DNA of 64,000 bases from Ypsolopha sequella (GCA_934047225.1 OW203986.1:13147221-13211220), one strand, 5' to 3'; shown: positions 11,698 to 23,112, counted from the stretch's first letter. Notes: generated by a model from the sequence alone, not told the origin. Numbers and translations: made by a program.

Positions 11698-11950
11698 GAG
11701 GCCCACCATGCCTGGGACCGATGGAAGGCGGTATATCCATCCCTTGTAGCCGGGCCTTATATGGAACAGACTGGTAACGGGCAGCGGCTTCACTGGTGCG
11801 AGGGTTCCGGCACCACGCTCACAACCCGCCTGCTCAGCGTGTGTGAGTATGGGCAATTCTTCCAGGATGACCGCCGGGAGTGGCAAAGTCCTGCAAAGGC
11901 TTATGTCCAGCAGTGGACGAACTAGGCTGAGGGATGACGATGAGGGCTGA
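11698..11950 (+). mobile_element. RTE-like LINE 3' end fragment
   Basis: Near 11862 it reads DDRREWQS...AKAYVQQWTN then a stop, the usual C-terminal wording of lepidopteran RTE-type reverse transcriptase ORFs, followed by a short 'gatgacgatgag' tail. The upstream part ('cggcaccacgctcacaaccc') is shared with 20485-20735. Only the last residues of the protein remain. Confidence 0.7.
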
Positions 11951-12070
11951 TATAAACATTTTAGAAAAAACGCAAAAGCTTTAAGTTCACTCGATAGAAA
12001 AAACTACGAAGTTACCTCTAAATTTCATGTTTTTCGAGAGTTCAAGGGCCTTCCGTAAATTATACTACCA
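11944..12070 (+). repeat. Interspersed repeat, partner of 2345-2470
   Basis: Inverted partner of the copy near the window start; both contain 'gaaaaaacgcaaaagcttta' and 'gttacctctaaatttcatg'. Confidence 0.7.
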
Positions 12071-13189
12071 ACATGCCTAACTTTAGAACAATCTTGAGTT
12101 CGGAAAAACAAACAAAAACGTTTTACATGTGGGTTTCCGTATTCTGAGAGAACTCTAAAAGCAGATACGTTAAAATAACGTTTTGCTTAATAACAAAGAG
12201 TGTTCAAAGGTTCGAAGATTTTCGGATGGCACGGGCCATTTGCCAGGATCAATCACGGGTCTTCACAACTCGTTCGGGTAATGTAGCGTGAGTAAATGTG
12301 CCAAATATCGACATTTTGTTACAACAAAACATGGGAACATTACCTATGTTGAAGTTCTGTTGATCCATTGTTTAACTTTCATATTAATCTGTCTAATTCT
12401 CTTATTTCTTTATTGATACCACCTCTGGAAGCGCGTAGCTGTGCGCTACACGACGCGCCTGGGTTCTACCACAGATGATATAATACTTGTTCTACTAAAA
12501 AAGGGATATCTCCTCAAGATTAAATTGGTACGTTTTTGTACTTTCTATAAAATTTTCTTAATTTTCGTTATAAAGATGTCAACAAAAAGCAATGACACAA
12601 AATGACAAAGAATGACACAAAACCAACGAACTAAAATATACACCTACAAACTCATTGTTTACCAAAAATTGCCCTTTCAATTTTGTTCCAAAACGACTTT
12701 AGTAATAAGTATGTCTTTTTGATTAGATTTTTATCATCCAGAATATAAATAGAAAAAGCTTAATAGTAACGTAACTAGCAACACAACACTACACAAATTC
12801 ACGATACATTCTCTGGTGCTTGGTGCATTCGGAATTCACAACAAAAAGTAAGACGATTTTTTTCATTATTTCAACATCGTTGGATTGTCTTGTAAGAAAT
12901 TTCATCAACTTTCCAACAGTCATACCCACTTGCATACAAAATCGGGAATGAACGTTGTATACCTCCCATAGTAATTGACTCGGATGATTGGATTTGTTGG
13001 GATAACTAACGAAAAAAATAATTTACAAATTTCACAATAAGCTTCATCGAACCTTGATACTGAGCACTTACTGAGTCTTCTGTGTGAATTTGGCTGCATG
13101 AATAAATGTCACGTTGTATATATTTTAAAATTTTATTAATTATGATTAAAGCACTCCCTATGTGCCAATTAAATGTGATAAATAACTTT
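12071..13189. other. Unannotated stretch
   Basis: A short GC-rich palindromic patch near 12430-12465 (gcgcgtagctgtgcgctaca) resembles ends of miniature elements. Otherwise nothing recognised. Confidence 0.4.
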
Positions 13190-14600
13190 AAAAAAACCGA
13201 CCAAGTGCGAGTCAGACTCGCGTACCTAGGGTTCGGTATTGAGGATGATAAATTTAATTTTGTCATTTATTTTCGTGAATTTCTCAACCGCTTTATTTTT
13301 CTGTAATCCTTAAGTAAACACATACGAGTATTACCATGATTTTTTTCATATTTTTCGGTTTACTAGTATTGGAGTTAAGAGGGGAACTCTCGAAACCAGT
13401 GCGAGTAAATATAGTAAAAATATATTTTTACAATCAAATGAATAATATCAAATCTGCAATTTGATATCCATATGAAATAATTTTCTTAACAAGAAACTTA
13501 AATAACATAAATAATACTAAATTATAAATAATACTTAAAATATACACTAACTACAAAGAATATAAAATTAAAAGTAGACTAAATTAAATAAAAAATATTG
13601 TTTAAATCGCTGCCGCAGGGGAGAGTCCCCAGCAGGCTGGTGGCGTTACCTCGTTGGATTGCGAGGCTAATCCGCTGTCCGAGGTAGGCCCCAGCCCGCC
13701 GATCACCAGAAGCGTCGACCAGGCGCAAAGAAATTTCTTGGAAAAGTCGTTGCGCTTCTGGTCCCCATGGCCCAAGAGTTTCTACCCCAAAAGGCACAAA
13801 TATGTAGCCATCCCCTAAAGCTGCATATGTGCGTCTCTTGGAGGCCTCTGCTGCAGCTGCTGCCGCGCCAGCCCTAGTTGAGGTCGCATTGATGCGGGAT
13901 GGGGCCAGTGTACCTACACAGGTCGCGTCCCACACCAATGGCCGCCCGTTCTTCCAACCTAAAAGAGTCATCCCGTCGGGTCTCTTGCCGTCGTCGCGCA
14001 CCAGACCTGGAGGTTCTAGGGTAGCTGGCACGTTATCGCTGGCAAGAGCCCGGCGGATGGTGTCATTAAGGCTGGCGTGACGTGATAGACGCCCAGCACT
14101 AAGCTGGCAAGAAAGGCCATGATGACCAAGCTGGTCGACACTAACTCCGCAACAGCAGCGATGTGCTTTGGCACCAAGGCACAGACTTACAGCCAGAGTG
14201 AAGGTTGTCCTGTCCAGTAAGGTGCCGATATTGGTTGAGGGGATCGCGTTCAACCAATAGCCTGATTCACGTTCATTAGAGGCCAAGAGACGAGCCCGGT
14301 CCGCAGGGTCTAGTGCAGTCATATATACAAATATATACAAGTATCCATATTGTATTTTTAGGATAATATTTTTAATTTTTCTCACTTTTATTTTGAAAAT
14401 ATTTTGGACAAATTAAAATTTTTCTAATTTTTTTTTACACTGTGGGCAAATTAACGGTATTTTTGTGCCAAATCTTAATATTTAACGGTGTTAAAGTTAT
14501 GAGGCTGTGACATACGGACGGATGGACGGACGGACGGACAACGGAGTCTCACCATAAAGGTTCCTTTTGTACCTTTTAAGTACTACGGAACCCTAAAAAC
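13190..14600 (+). repeat. 'GACTCGC' repeat variant, interrupted
   Basis: The left end 'ccgaccaagtgcgagtcaga' (13197) and right end 'ggacggacggacggacaacg' to 'tacggaaccctaaaaac' (14598) belong to one copy of a variant of the family at 1188 and 41402. The two ends are kept apart by a LINE fragment inserted at roughly 13430-14325. Confidence 0.75.
13579..14319 (-). pseudogene. LINE reverse-transcriptase C-terminal region with REL-endonuclease-like motif
   Basis: About 247 codons open on the minus strand. The fragment starts MTALDPADRARLLASNERES; the preceding codons of the open frame (to 14385) come from the host repeat. It has a zinc-binding cluster CCCGVSVDQLGHHGLSC, then DGKRPDGMTLL...LVWDATC, which fits the PD-X(n)-D pattern of the restriction-like endonuclease at the C terminus of R2-type LINEs, and VETLGPWGPEAQ...AIQRGNATSLLGTLP. 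The polymerase domain is absent, as in a 5'-truncated insertion. The frame has no internal stop, so insertion is fairly recent. The family is abundant in insects; exact clade not certain. Confidence 0.8.
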
Positions 14601-15217
14601 ACTGCACCTTTGTTTGCTATGGAAGCCTAAGCAGTGCCGGCCTTTATTTTTGTCAAACTTGTAATTTTTGACGTGCCTATAGCATTTCGTTCTGTCTTCC
14701 ACCCGCACTAATCTCAAGGAACCATATTTTCCATATTCTAACGTTCTTTGGTCGTTTCGTTCGCATAAGCGTAAATCAATTATTTATTCTTTTTAAGAAG
14801 CTTATTGTTTTAAATATTATTTGTCTGAATAATTAGGCAATTAGAGAAGCAGGAAAGAATACAATTTCTTGGAATTTATCAAGAATCCAGGTGAAGCGTA
14901 GATTTTCTACTTACCATAAACGAGAGAGTAAGCATTAAGATATACGGTTCTTTTTCCAGAGCTAAGGTAAAATTACCCTCTCTTTGTGATGCTAATTTTA
15001 AAACCAAGGAATTCATTTTTTATTCATAAGTTTTTCTGCTCCGAAGCCTGCCTGCCACCACGCAGTGATGACTTAGAGTTATTTTTTCTGTATTCAAGAT
15101 AAATTGAAAACAATGTTTGTATTGGCGAATCAAATTGAAAACAGCGTTATAAATGTATGAGAAGAGTAAGTAAACAACCGGTTGTCTCTTATTATTAGAT
15201 GGACTACTAAAAAAATA
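14601..15217. other. Unannotated stretch
   Basis: No gene or repeat boundary recognised. Confidence 0.4.
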
Positions 15218-16484
15218 GACTTCTCATCAAAAAAATCGAAACATACCAAGATTTTCTTCCTGGCGACAAATAATCAAAAAAAGGAAAAATTCTTTAAAAA
15301 AAAACTTAATTTTATTAGCTGGCAGTTTGGCCTTTTCAGTGGTGTAAGGGATGTAAGGAATTTAATTTTTTAACTTTAAGTCTAATAAATGAAATGGAAC
15401 ATTATTTTGAGACACCATTAATCGGAGTACAGTTAATTGGTGTGTAATCATTGACCTACTTCAATGTGTGTAATAAACAAAAGATAACGATTTAATGTAA
15501 AACTTGCTGTTTGTAATTTGATTACTAGGCCCTGTGACATCTGTTAATAAGTCTTTTTTTTACCACACTTGGATATTTCGCCCGCAGAAGCCGCCTAAGT
15601 AAAGGCGTTGTTAGATTCTGGTCTTAGCCAACATGTTGTGGCTGCAAGACTACCTCTCGTCTATCCATAGTGTACAAACGCTTTCGGGAGAATGGTTTAC
15701 TGGAGACGGCCGTCCAGGATCTAGTAGGAACAGCTCCGTGTTGTTGGGTGACTATAAGTGACAATTAGACGAAGATTGAAGGAAGAATGAAGATTGAAGT
15801 CAGCCGAAATTAACAACAGACCATTGAAGAGCACGCCTTCAGCTTGCACGTGAGCACTTAAATTGGTCATACCTACAATGGAGCGAGGTTTTCTTTTCTG
15901 ACGAGAGTAAAATTATGCTGTATGGTAATGATGGAAGGAAGAAGGTATACACAAAAAAAGGAGAACGTCATGCACAGTGCTGCATTGAGTAAAAAGTAAG
16001 CTATGGTGGTGGTACATGGACAGTTTGGGTGGGAATTAGTACCAACGGAAAAACAGAACTCGCTTTCGTATCTGGACCACGTCTGCCTGCACTAAACGGT
16101 CGTCATTATATCGAAGATTTCTCAAGGCTCCTGTAGTTCTTTATACGCATTTCATTGGCAAAAACTGCATATTCATGCTGATAATGCCGCAGGAACTGTA
16201 CGAGATTATCTCAGTGAAGTCAGTATCTCTGTTATGGAATGGGCAGCAAGAAGCCCGGATATGAATCCCACAGAACACCTGTGGGATTAACTAAAACGAC
16301 GAGTTCGAGCAAGAGATCCTGCTCCAGAGGCTCTTGGCCAGCTGAAAAACGCAATTCAGTCGAATAACATTCCACAACATGTAGTCGTGTACTACCTAAT
16401 TTTTTCCGTAAAAGACAATATTTTTCTAATAATCTATTAAAAACATAAACTTGAGAAGTGTTTCGATTTTTTTGATGAGAAGTG
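15218..16484 (+). mobile_element. Tc1-type transposon, full length, 1267 bp
   Basis: The ends 'gacttctcatcaaaaaaatc' (15218) and its mirror 'gatttttttgatgagaagtg' (ending 16484) form matching terminal inverted repeats of at least 25 bp. TA lies immediately outside both ends (15216-15217 and 16485-16486), the target duplication of Tc1/mariner elements. Size is typical of an autonomous member. The transposase inside is broken, so the copy is immobile unless helped in trans. Confidence 0.9.
15600..16400 (+). pseudogene. Tc1-type transposase, broken
   Basis: The protein would cut out and reinsert the element. Readable pieces are an N-terminal HTH region, the first catalytic block FSDESKIMLYGNDGRKKVY (from about 15894), the second catalytic block HADNAAG (about 16175) and the third, MEWAARSPDMNP then TEHLWD (16234-16290). 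The spacing from the second Asp to the Glu is 31 residues here; the DNA around DNA(RPH) seems to have lost three or four codons, so the ancestor probably was DD34E. Stops follow ...QCCIE, LL and HLWD, and frames change at least twice. Confidence 0.9.
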
Positions 16485-16869
16485 TATATCTCAACATGTT
16501 TCAAAGAAAATATTTAAACTTCAGTGTACTAGTAGTTCGCCCGGAGCTGTGAACTCGCGGACCCCCTCTTACAACCTCATATCTTGGCAACCCCTTGGCC
16601 GAAAGACGAGTTTTATCTGTTACAGAAGAAGATTTTTTCCGAGATATTAGCGTAACTTTGACTCAATCAGACTAGCCGTTCCTCAATTATGATTCAAGTA
16701 AAGAGACAAACGTACAAACACTGAAGAAAAAAGCTTTTAATTTTTCTATGTAATCCAAGAAATACCTACACTTTATTGTTGGATTAATTATCCTTAACCT
16801 TATATATTTATCTCTTTCACTCGTACATAATTATGATTGAGTGAAAGAGATAGATAGAAGTTAGAATAG
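16485..16869. other. Unannotated stretch
   Basis: 'tctctttcactcgtacataa' and 'attatgattgagtgaaagag' (16812-16850) form a hairpin about 20 bp long. Nothing else seen. Confidence 0.4.
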
Positions 16870-17520
16870 GAGATGAATTTCACGCGTTCATTTTCTCTTT
16901 TTTCATGAAATTGTTACCTAATTGACGATTGAAGACGATATTTTTGATGGTCGTAGGTAAAGTGTTGTGTGCAACAGAGTGTTGAGTAAGCTCAATTTTC
17001 TGGCCCCAAATCGAAATCGCAGGCATTGTAAAACTTTCTTCTTGCCTACAGTAAGAACTAACTATAAACAAAATTCTTATATTTGGCGAACCTGTAAAGC
17101 TTTTAATTGTTTATCTCAAAATGTTAATGTTATGGACTTATTCCATAGCAGTATCACTTCGGTGAGACGTCTTCTTACTAACCCATTCTTTGAATAAGAG
17201 CTATTTCTTGTGTATTTAATTAACCTCCTTTTAATCTGTTTATAACTTGTCATGGTTTGATTAAGTATTATTTAGTCTAAGTCTATCTGTGGAAACTTTA
17301 AATGACTAGCTAGAGTTAATTTAAGTTTTTTACTATTGTTATTAAAATAGTCGCTAGTTTTCCAAAATAAGTAATAAATAAATAAATAAAAGAACACAAT
17401 TAGACATTGGGACACTCTTGTAATATTATTACGAAACTTACTTCGTTCGTTTCGTAAACAAGCACTCGTGTCCCAATCTCTCTGATTATGTCACAGTTGC
17501 ACAAAATACAATAACAGTAT
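16870..17520. mobile_element. Miniature element split by a LINE
   Basis: 16934-16981 (acgatatttttgatggtcgt...gtgtgcaac) and 17398-17470 (aattagacattgggacactc, then 'cttcgttcgtttcgtaaaca') match the minus strand of 29995-30180, where they are contiguous. The LINE at 16985-17394 lies exactly between the two parts. Past 17470, 'cactcgtgtcccaatctctc' repeats the motif in inverted form. Confidence 0.8.
16985..17394 (+). mobile_element. Jockey-like LINE, 5'-truncated 3' end
   Basis: Encodes the last ~75 residues of the polymerase ORF: FLAPNRNRRHCKTFFLPTV, RTNYKQNSYIWRTCKAFN, then LLTNPFFE and a stop at 17195. About 190 bp of 3' UTR follow, ending in (aaat)n at 17370-17390. The residues R-T-N-Y and R-x-C-x-x-x-N are familiar from jockey-clade C termini. 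The extreme 5' truncation and tail fit target-primed reverse transcription. No promoter or endonuclease remains. Confidence 0.75.
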
Positions 17521-17809
17521 TTTTAAATTTACCATGGCCGCCGATACAGCGTCCTCAAATAAAAACAAATGGCAGGAAAACAATTGAATACCGTTTTCCT
17601 TTAATCCTTTAATCTGTAAGATGGACCCAACCCACAAGCTGGACTGCAATATATCGTTTTATTATTACCCGAGAATAAACCCTGGGAATAGAAATGGCCG
17701 CCGACTCTTGCTGTACTGTCAGCATCACAGGTCAGCATAGACCAAACGCACAGTTTATAATAGTTTATATATTTACGTCATAGTATGGGATTTGAGCAAT
17801 CGACAATAA

Positions 17810-17957
17810 AGCCGATTCTGAAGGCTTTCATTTTAGTTTTAATGCTGTCAAAACTAAAATTTTTCCAAAACAGTTTAGCTTCTATTCCTAACACTTAAGG
17901 CCTATTTTGCAATGAAGTAAATTTAGTTATGACAGCACTAAAATTCATAATCGGCTA
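17810..17957. mobile_element. ~150-bp MITE, copy A
   Basis: Terminal repeats 'aagccgattctgaaggcttt' and its degenerate mirror 'cataatcggct'; the subterminal 'ttttagttttaatgctgtca' is mirrored by 'atgacagcactaaaattc'. A sister copy lies at 52559-52720. TA borders both ends. Confidence 0.8.
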
Positions 17958-18984
17958 TATTGTACGCATCGATTGCTATTGTTTTAAATGGTATCTATAC
18001 TTTCATGTGCAAATATAGACGGAGATAGTGTGTAAGTGAGAGGTGTATAGAAAGCTCGCCATTTTCATTCCCAAGGCCTACTAATACCAAGTTAATACAT
18101 AATCTGTTCTATTTTCAAACGCATCCCCTATATAGCACATTTCCAACGCTGGCTAAACCAGCCCTTATAGATTTATGGCCCAATCTCACTTCTAGATAGC
18201 TTTAACCGTGAAAAGTCGCTATTGGTCCGTCGTCTTTTTGCTCACATGGCACACTTTTATATTTGGAAAGCATTTCCTCATTGGCAATTCAACCCTTGTG
18301 CGGTCGAACAAACTGGATTAGTCCGGGACATGTTCAGTCGCCGGGGAAATAAATTGATATATTTTTTTTATCCCGTTTTGTTTCCCGGACACGTCCGCAA
18401 TAGCAGACCGTAATGAAAAAATTAATCTATACTCGATTGACGTTATGATATCGGAACATTATTTTTGTGTCCTGTGGGCCAGCTTTTTTCATAGGACAAA
18501 AATAGATTTGTAAAAATATAGATATGACGGGGAAAGGTGAGGGTTCAGGTAGGTGATGGTTCGAGTTACACGTCACGTGGTCGTTGTTAGGTTGATCTTG
18601 TAAGTAACAGCACAGATAGCTCAAAATGTCTGTATTAATAATATAATTATTATTTAATGTTACACACTTTGAAATACAACACTAGATAAAAGGCGATATA
18701 AAACAATAACGAAATCTGAATAGAAGGTGCACCGCACACACCGTTCCGTCTTTGTCTAAATTGAGTAAATTAATGGCGTTCCCGCTCGCTTTCTCAAAGG
18801 CCATGATGATCGAGCCCACGTGGTGTAGTGCGCGCGCACGTGGTTCCGTTTTCTTGTTTTACCTTCGGAAGCAGGAAGTCAAGTTTTCTCGTTTGATCGA
18901 CTGCCACGGCGCTACTCGATGGCGTCAGCGTTCCAGATATTAGAATCAAATGTTGACTTTTCTCCTACAGATACATATGTCTTG
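17958..18984. other. Unannotated stretch
   Basis: 18320-18405 has mirrored 'ccggggaaata' and 'tgtttcccggacacgtcc' text, probably a MITE fragment. 18735-18930 is GC-richer with short open frames ('gcgcgcgcacgtgg'), but I see no splice-flanked exon or known domain. Confidence 0.4.
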
Positions 18985-19511
18985 AATTCTGTGGCCGAGT
19001 ATTAGGGCACTTGCTTGCTAACTCAGAGGTCGTGGAGTCAATCGCCCGCTGAAAATTCATTTCCAAAATCAAAGTCAATTCGAAATCAATATTTCTTTAT
19101 TTCCTTACTATTATTGTATGATATCATTTTTGGGTTTCTCCTTGTAAGTTTTACAATACATGTATAAGAGTCCCTAAACAACTTTCAACAAACCTGTAAT
19201 AAGCCCCTAAATAATTATCAACAAACCTGTATTAGAAGAGCCCCTTAACAATTTTCAACAAACCTGTATGAGTAGATCTCCTAAACTAACTCATGTGTGT
19301 TAGGTCTGCGTTCTTCGGAAGGCACGTTAAGTTGTTGGTTAATTTGTGCCCGAAGTACGGCGATAGGGCTCACCATCCACGTTTGGGGCGTAATAATCGT
19401 CGGTGACAAGCGGATGTACTAAGTGTGGACTGTGACTTGCATTTCACAGTTAACACTTGGGAACTCCTCTGACACCCCCTCGGGGATTCATGTCATGACG
19501 ATATGTTTGTC
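18985..19511 (+). mobile_element. tRNA-headed SINE, copy 2, with internal extra sequence
   Basis: Head at 18991-19035 (gtggccgag...ttgcttgcta...gaggtcgtgg), body from 19310 (aggcacgttaagttgttggt, tgtgcccgaagtacggcg, taatcgtcggtgacaagcgg) to 'catgtcatgacgatatgttt'. About 240 bp not found in the other copies separate head and body, including the short tandem repeat at 19186-19268. Confidence 0.8.
19186..19268. repeat. Three-copy minisatellite inside a SINE
   Basis: 'caacaaacctgta' starts at 19186, 19219 and 19256, with 'agnccccta(a)' before each; periods are 33 and 37 bp. Confidence 0.75.
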
Positions 19512-19571
19512 GTTTCTCGGGAAAAAAGAAACCTCATATACCTTTTCCATTAATTACATCCAAGACTATAT

Positions 19572-19983
19572 ACAGGGTGACTGGAAATTGCTTTTATTTC
19601 TCTCGGAGGAAGAAACTATGATTAATTTAGAGTGATTTGAACCCTATCACTTGGGGGTCGCAAATCCGTCATTTTCGAGAAATTGTGATTTTAGACATGC
19701 AACATAAGATTTTGCAATTGTTTTAGTGATTTTTAGCTTTAAAGAGATCGACCAATTAGTAAGCTATCAGTTCACGCCCAATTTCAGGCCAAAAAACAAC
19801 AAAACTTTTTGTGTAGCGTTTCTTATCAGCCAAATTTCACAATCTTATAAATAAAACAAAGAATATCGATTTTCTCGAAAATTGCGGATTTGCGACCCCC
19901 AAGTGATAGGGGTCAAATCACTCCAAATTAATCATAGTTTCTTCCCCCAGGAGGAATAACAGCAATTTGCAGTCAACCTGTAT
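19572..19983. mobile_element. 412-bp inverted-repeat element, TACAGGGTG ends
   Basis: Ends 'tacagggtgactggaaattg' and 'aatttgcagtcaacctgta'. Arms of about 110 bp: 'gaagaaactatgattaattt' and 'aattaatcatagtttcttcc', then 'cacttgggggtcgcaaatcc' and 'ggatttgcgacccccaagtg'. TA-rich flanks. The ends resemble those of the larger element at 10158-11208. Confidence 0.85.
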
Positions 19984-20102
19984 ACTATACCAAATATAAA
20001 TAGCAACTATTACATGAACTAACAAATTAATTGTATTCGTATAGTAGGTGGTAGAACTGATGCCAGATTCGACTGTGCAGGTACAGGCATCTTATTTGCG
20101 AA

Positions 20103-20455
20103 CAGTGGCGTATTTTATGATTTAGCGCCCTGGGCCTGTAAGGTTTGCCGCCCCATAAAATAACGAGAAAAAAGCAAAAATATTTCAATTATAAAATATA
20201 ATAAAATTCAACAGTGTTTTGATGTGGGCTAAGAATGGTGATAATGAATGAAAAAACTAAAAAGGCTATGTAAACACCTTTAATTCACTTATTACATTTT
20301 TTCTGATGGCCAAATTAGTTACAAAATTCTTCAATGACACTGTCATAATTAACGGATTTTGTCAAGTCAGCTTCTATAGGTATTAAGAATAGCCAATTCT
20401 TAATTGCTTGTGCCGCCCCTCGCAGACTGCCGCCCGGGCCATGACCCTTTTAAGT
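20103..20455. repeat. Probable hAT-like element remnant
   Basis: Left end 'acagtggcgtattttatga' followed by 'gcgccctgggcctg' and 'gccgcccc'; right side has 'gtgccgcccctcgcagactg' and 'ccgcccgggcc'. The two sides mirror each other loosely. I recall such 'gccgccctgggcc' repeats from insects, but the family is not certain. Confidence 0.5.
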
Positions 20456-20484
20456 AAGAGAACAACTTTGAAACATGCACAACC

Positions 20485-20735
20485 AGGTGGCGCACCATGC
20501 GTGGAATCGATTGATGGTATATCTATTGCCTAATTGCCATCCCTTATGTAAAACAGACCGGTGACGAACAGCGGCGTAACTGGTGCGAAAGTTTCGGCAC
20601 CGCGCTCACTAACCCGCCTGTTCAGCAAGTGTAAGTATGGACATCACTTCCAAGACAACCACCAAGAGAGGCAAAATTTTAAAACGGGGTTATGTCCAGC
20701 AGTGGATGAACCAGGCTGATGGATGGAATTAATTG
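20485..20735 (+). mobile_element. RTE-like LINE 3' end fragment
   Basis: Shares 'cggcaccgcgctcactaacc' and 'ccgcctgttcagc' with 11698-11950 and ends 'tatgtccagcagtggatgaa' then 'ggctgatggatgg'. Coding remnant is frame-shifted. Confidence 0.7.
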
Positions 20736-20989
20736 TATGTTCGTAGGTATCAATATATCTATAATAATATGCAAAGTTACTTACACCATTTGTTGCCTGC
20801 GACGCGTCGGTAACGGTAGAGTAGGACGCCAGATTTCCAATCTTGACACCCAGGTTCGAATCTTTCCGGATTAACATTCACTAATGCGTTTTTGGAATTC
20901 ATGCTCTTAGTTTAATATACCTACCAGTATGCTGACGGTGCTATATGCTCGGGGATTTACATAAAATTGTCGTGCTCTATTGATAACTG

Positions 20990-21345
20990 GAAGAAAACTA
21001 AATTTTCAGTACACACATTTTTGCATTTTTTTTAGGAATGACAAATCTAAATAAAAAAAATGGTATTTGAATGAGACAACAATAAGCTAACAGTGACTTC
21101 AATTTTTTTTAAAGTGTCAGCTTTAAAACATATTACGTATCTCATAATGGAAATGGATGACATTTAGGACAAACTGTCTTAGAAGATTTAATTTTGTAAT
21201 CAAACTGAAAACGAAAACAAAATTGAATACGTAGATATAAAACCTAGAAAGCAACTTTTAAACACAAAACAAATAATGGAAATAGCTATTGAATTGCAGA
21301 AATTATGAATCTGTTAGAAAATTTCGCCAATTTCATAGATACGCA
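20990..21345 (+). repeat. ~350-bp repeat, inverted partner of 61900-62275
   Basis: Shared blocks in order: 'aaattttcagtac', 'tttaggaatgaca', 'aaagtgtcagct', 'ggaaatggatgacatttagg', 'taatttttgtaatcaaactg'-type text, 'aaattgaatacgtagatata' and 'tggaaatagctattgaattg'. Reverse-complemented in the other copy, 40 kb away. No long ORF. Type unknown. Confidence 0.8.
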
Positions 21346-21429
21346 CCCAATATTAGGTTAAATCAAGCCGTAATAATGTGTGCGTTGAATAATTCAAAAT
21401 TATACGTCTAAATAAAATTTTAGCCTAAT

Positions 21430-21485
21430 CATCCATCCATCCATCCATCAGCCTAGTTTGTCCACTGCTGGACATAAGCCTTTAG
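21430..21485 (-). mobile_element. RTE-like LINE tail, antisense
   Basis: On the minus strand it reads 'aggcttatgtccagcagtgg', 'caaactaggctgatgg' and (atgg)n, i.e. just the last codons and tail of the same LINE family as 11698 and 20485. Confidence 0.75.
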
Positions 21486-22840
21486 CCTAATAAAAATACA
21501 TATTAAAAATAACACATCTGAAACTCTTCTAACGTAGAGATGACAGTCGAAACTTCGGATATTGGATGACCACAAGCTCCGGTTTTTACGGAAGCTATGA
21601 AAAATACATCGAAACTTTTTCATATCGTTAGCGGATCTGGGCCTATGGGAAAAAAATGAAGTTTTCCGATACATGTCCCGGCGTATGTGGCTCTAATGGA
21701 TTTTACTTGAAGTTGCAATACATACAAACTGTTTAATGACGTGCTCAGAAAATTGAAGCACATGTTCTTCTGACCATAATTCCATAGAAAACTTTTGAAA
21801 CAAAGCGAATAAAAATTCATTTCCCCAAAGAATTTTTAATATCCCTACTCGTAATTTTTATTTGCAAGCGATTATTTTTAATGTTAATGCAAATGTCATA
21901 AAACAAAAGTTGATCATTATTAAAACATCTATACAGTTGGAAAGTTAGTATGGGGCATTAAGAGGCGTCGTTACGCGCAAATCTCCATACAGACGCTGTT
22001 CAAACATTGTGGGGTGTCTATGGAATGATATTATTTGTTAATAAATATATTATGTTGAGCTTTTTAAGCTTTATTTATTAATAGTAAAACAATAAAAATA
22101 GGTACTCCATATATTTCGGTCCACGGTATGGGGCCGTCATCAGTCGAATGCAACAATGTTATAATGATATTATAATATTTTAGGCTGAGTTTATTTATTG
22201 TCTAGTTCAAGTCGAACTAAAATTCTTGTGAAACTTGAGTAATGTCTTAACAAAAAACCCTTAAAATAGGTAAATTTTAACGGGTTTTTACCAAAAGTGT
22301 AGCCAAATGTACTTGTTGTTGGTCGCGTTATGATGTAATATTGTAGCTTCAAGAAAAAAAAAAGAACGATTTTGAAATAAATTATCTATAGTCATGGAGA
22401 AAAACGGAAATTTACACAATTTTTTTTATCTTCATCCATTCTTGAATTGAGAAAAAAACTATGGGTTCAACCGATTTCAATGTATCAGAAATCCCAGAAA
22501 ACGCAAAATAAAATTCCCATAGCTATAGTATGGATATGTTCACAATTTCTTTCTTTTTTAAAAGTGCCGTTTTTTTTTCTGCACATTTTTTCCAAAATCT
22601 GTGAATTCAGAAGTAAAATTCTCTAAAGGTTAAGGCTGGTTTCCAACGTTATGTAATTATTTTATAGCCATAAAGTATTTAGTTACTGTTCTTTATCTTA
22701 ATTTTTCAAAGATCCTGTATAGATATTTTAACAAAATATCGTAAATCGTCGTGAGTTCAAATTGTGCATTACAACACTTGGGTCGACGTACCTCGAATAG
22801 ACGAGGAATACCGATAGGCGATATTATTTTAGATACGCTC
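21486..22840. other. Mostly unannotated; one MITE end
   Basis: 22105-22160 has 'tatatttcggtccacggtat' and 'ggggccgtcatcagtcgaa', a motif shared in altered form with 27401, 51010 and 57087, so probably the end of a dispersed element. The remainder shows nothing recognisable. Confidence 0.45.
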
Positions 22841-23086
22841 TTAAAATTCAAGGCTATCGACAAAACAATTGTATTTCAGTAACCGGTCGGCCATAGCTTC
22901 AGGCTTCTGGCGGCGCTTCTTGCTGCGCTTCCAGGCGGTTTTTGCGACGGGCTTTGCCCTGCCACGACACCCGTCGGCGCCTTCCTCCGCATCGGATGTA
23001 TAGCGCGCTCGCTCGCTCAAAGCGCTCGACATTAGGTTCTTCCTATGCGCTCGATCACTGGCGTGGCTCCCCGCCTCCCCGCACAC
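22841..23086 (-). CDS. GC-rich ORF of unknown origin (81 aa)
   Basis: The minus-strand frame gives a basic protein with a run TAWKRSKKRRQKPEAMADRL and ending KYNCFVDSLEF. Its GC content is much higher than its surroundings. The wording KPEAMA recurs on the plus strand at about 24918, after the element at 23113-24802. It could be a piece of a host exon or of an uncommon retroelement; no splice sites or domains decide. It has a Met start in a CpG-rich patch, but nothing else proves it is a gene. Confidence 0.25.
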   Translation of the reverse strand: MCGEAGSHASDRAHRKNLMSSALSERARYTSDAEEGADGCRGRAKPVAKTAWKRSKKRRQKPEAMADRLLKYNCFVDSLEF

Positions 23087-23112
23087 CGCCGCGCGCCGTC
23101 GAGAGAGCGTAA

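Noticed and set aside
18735..18945. GC-richer patch considered as promoter or exon
   Set aside because: No known domain, no convincing splice sites and no supporting downstream frame.
19186..19268. CRISPR-like direct repeats
   Set aside because: Three irregular short units inside a eukaryotic SINE; no array, leader or cas genes.
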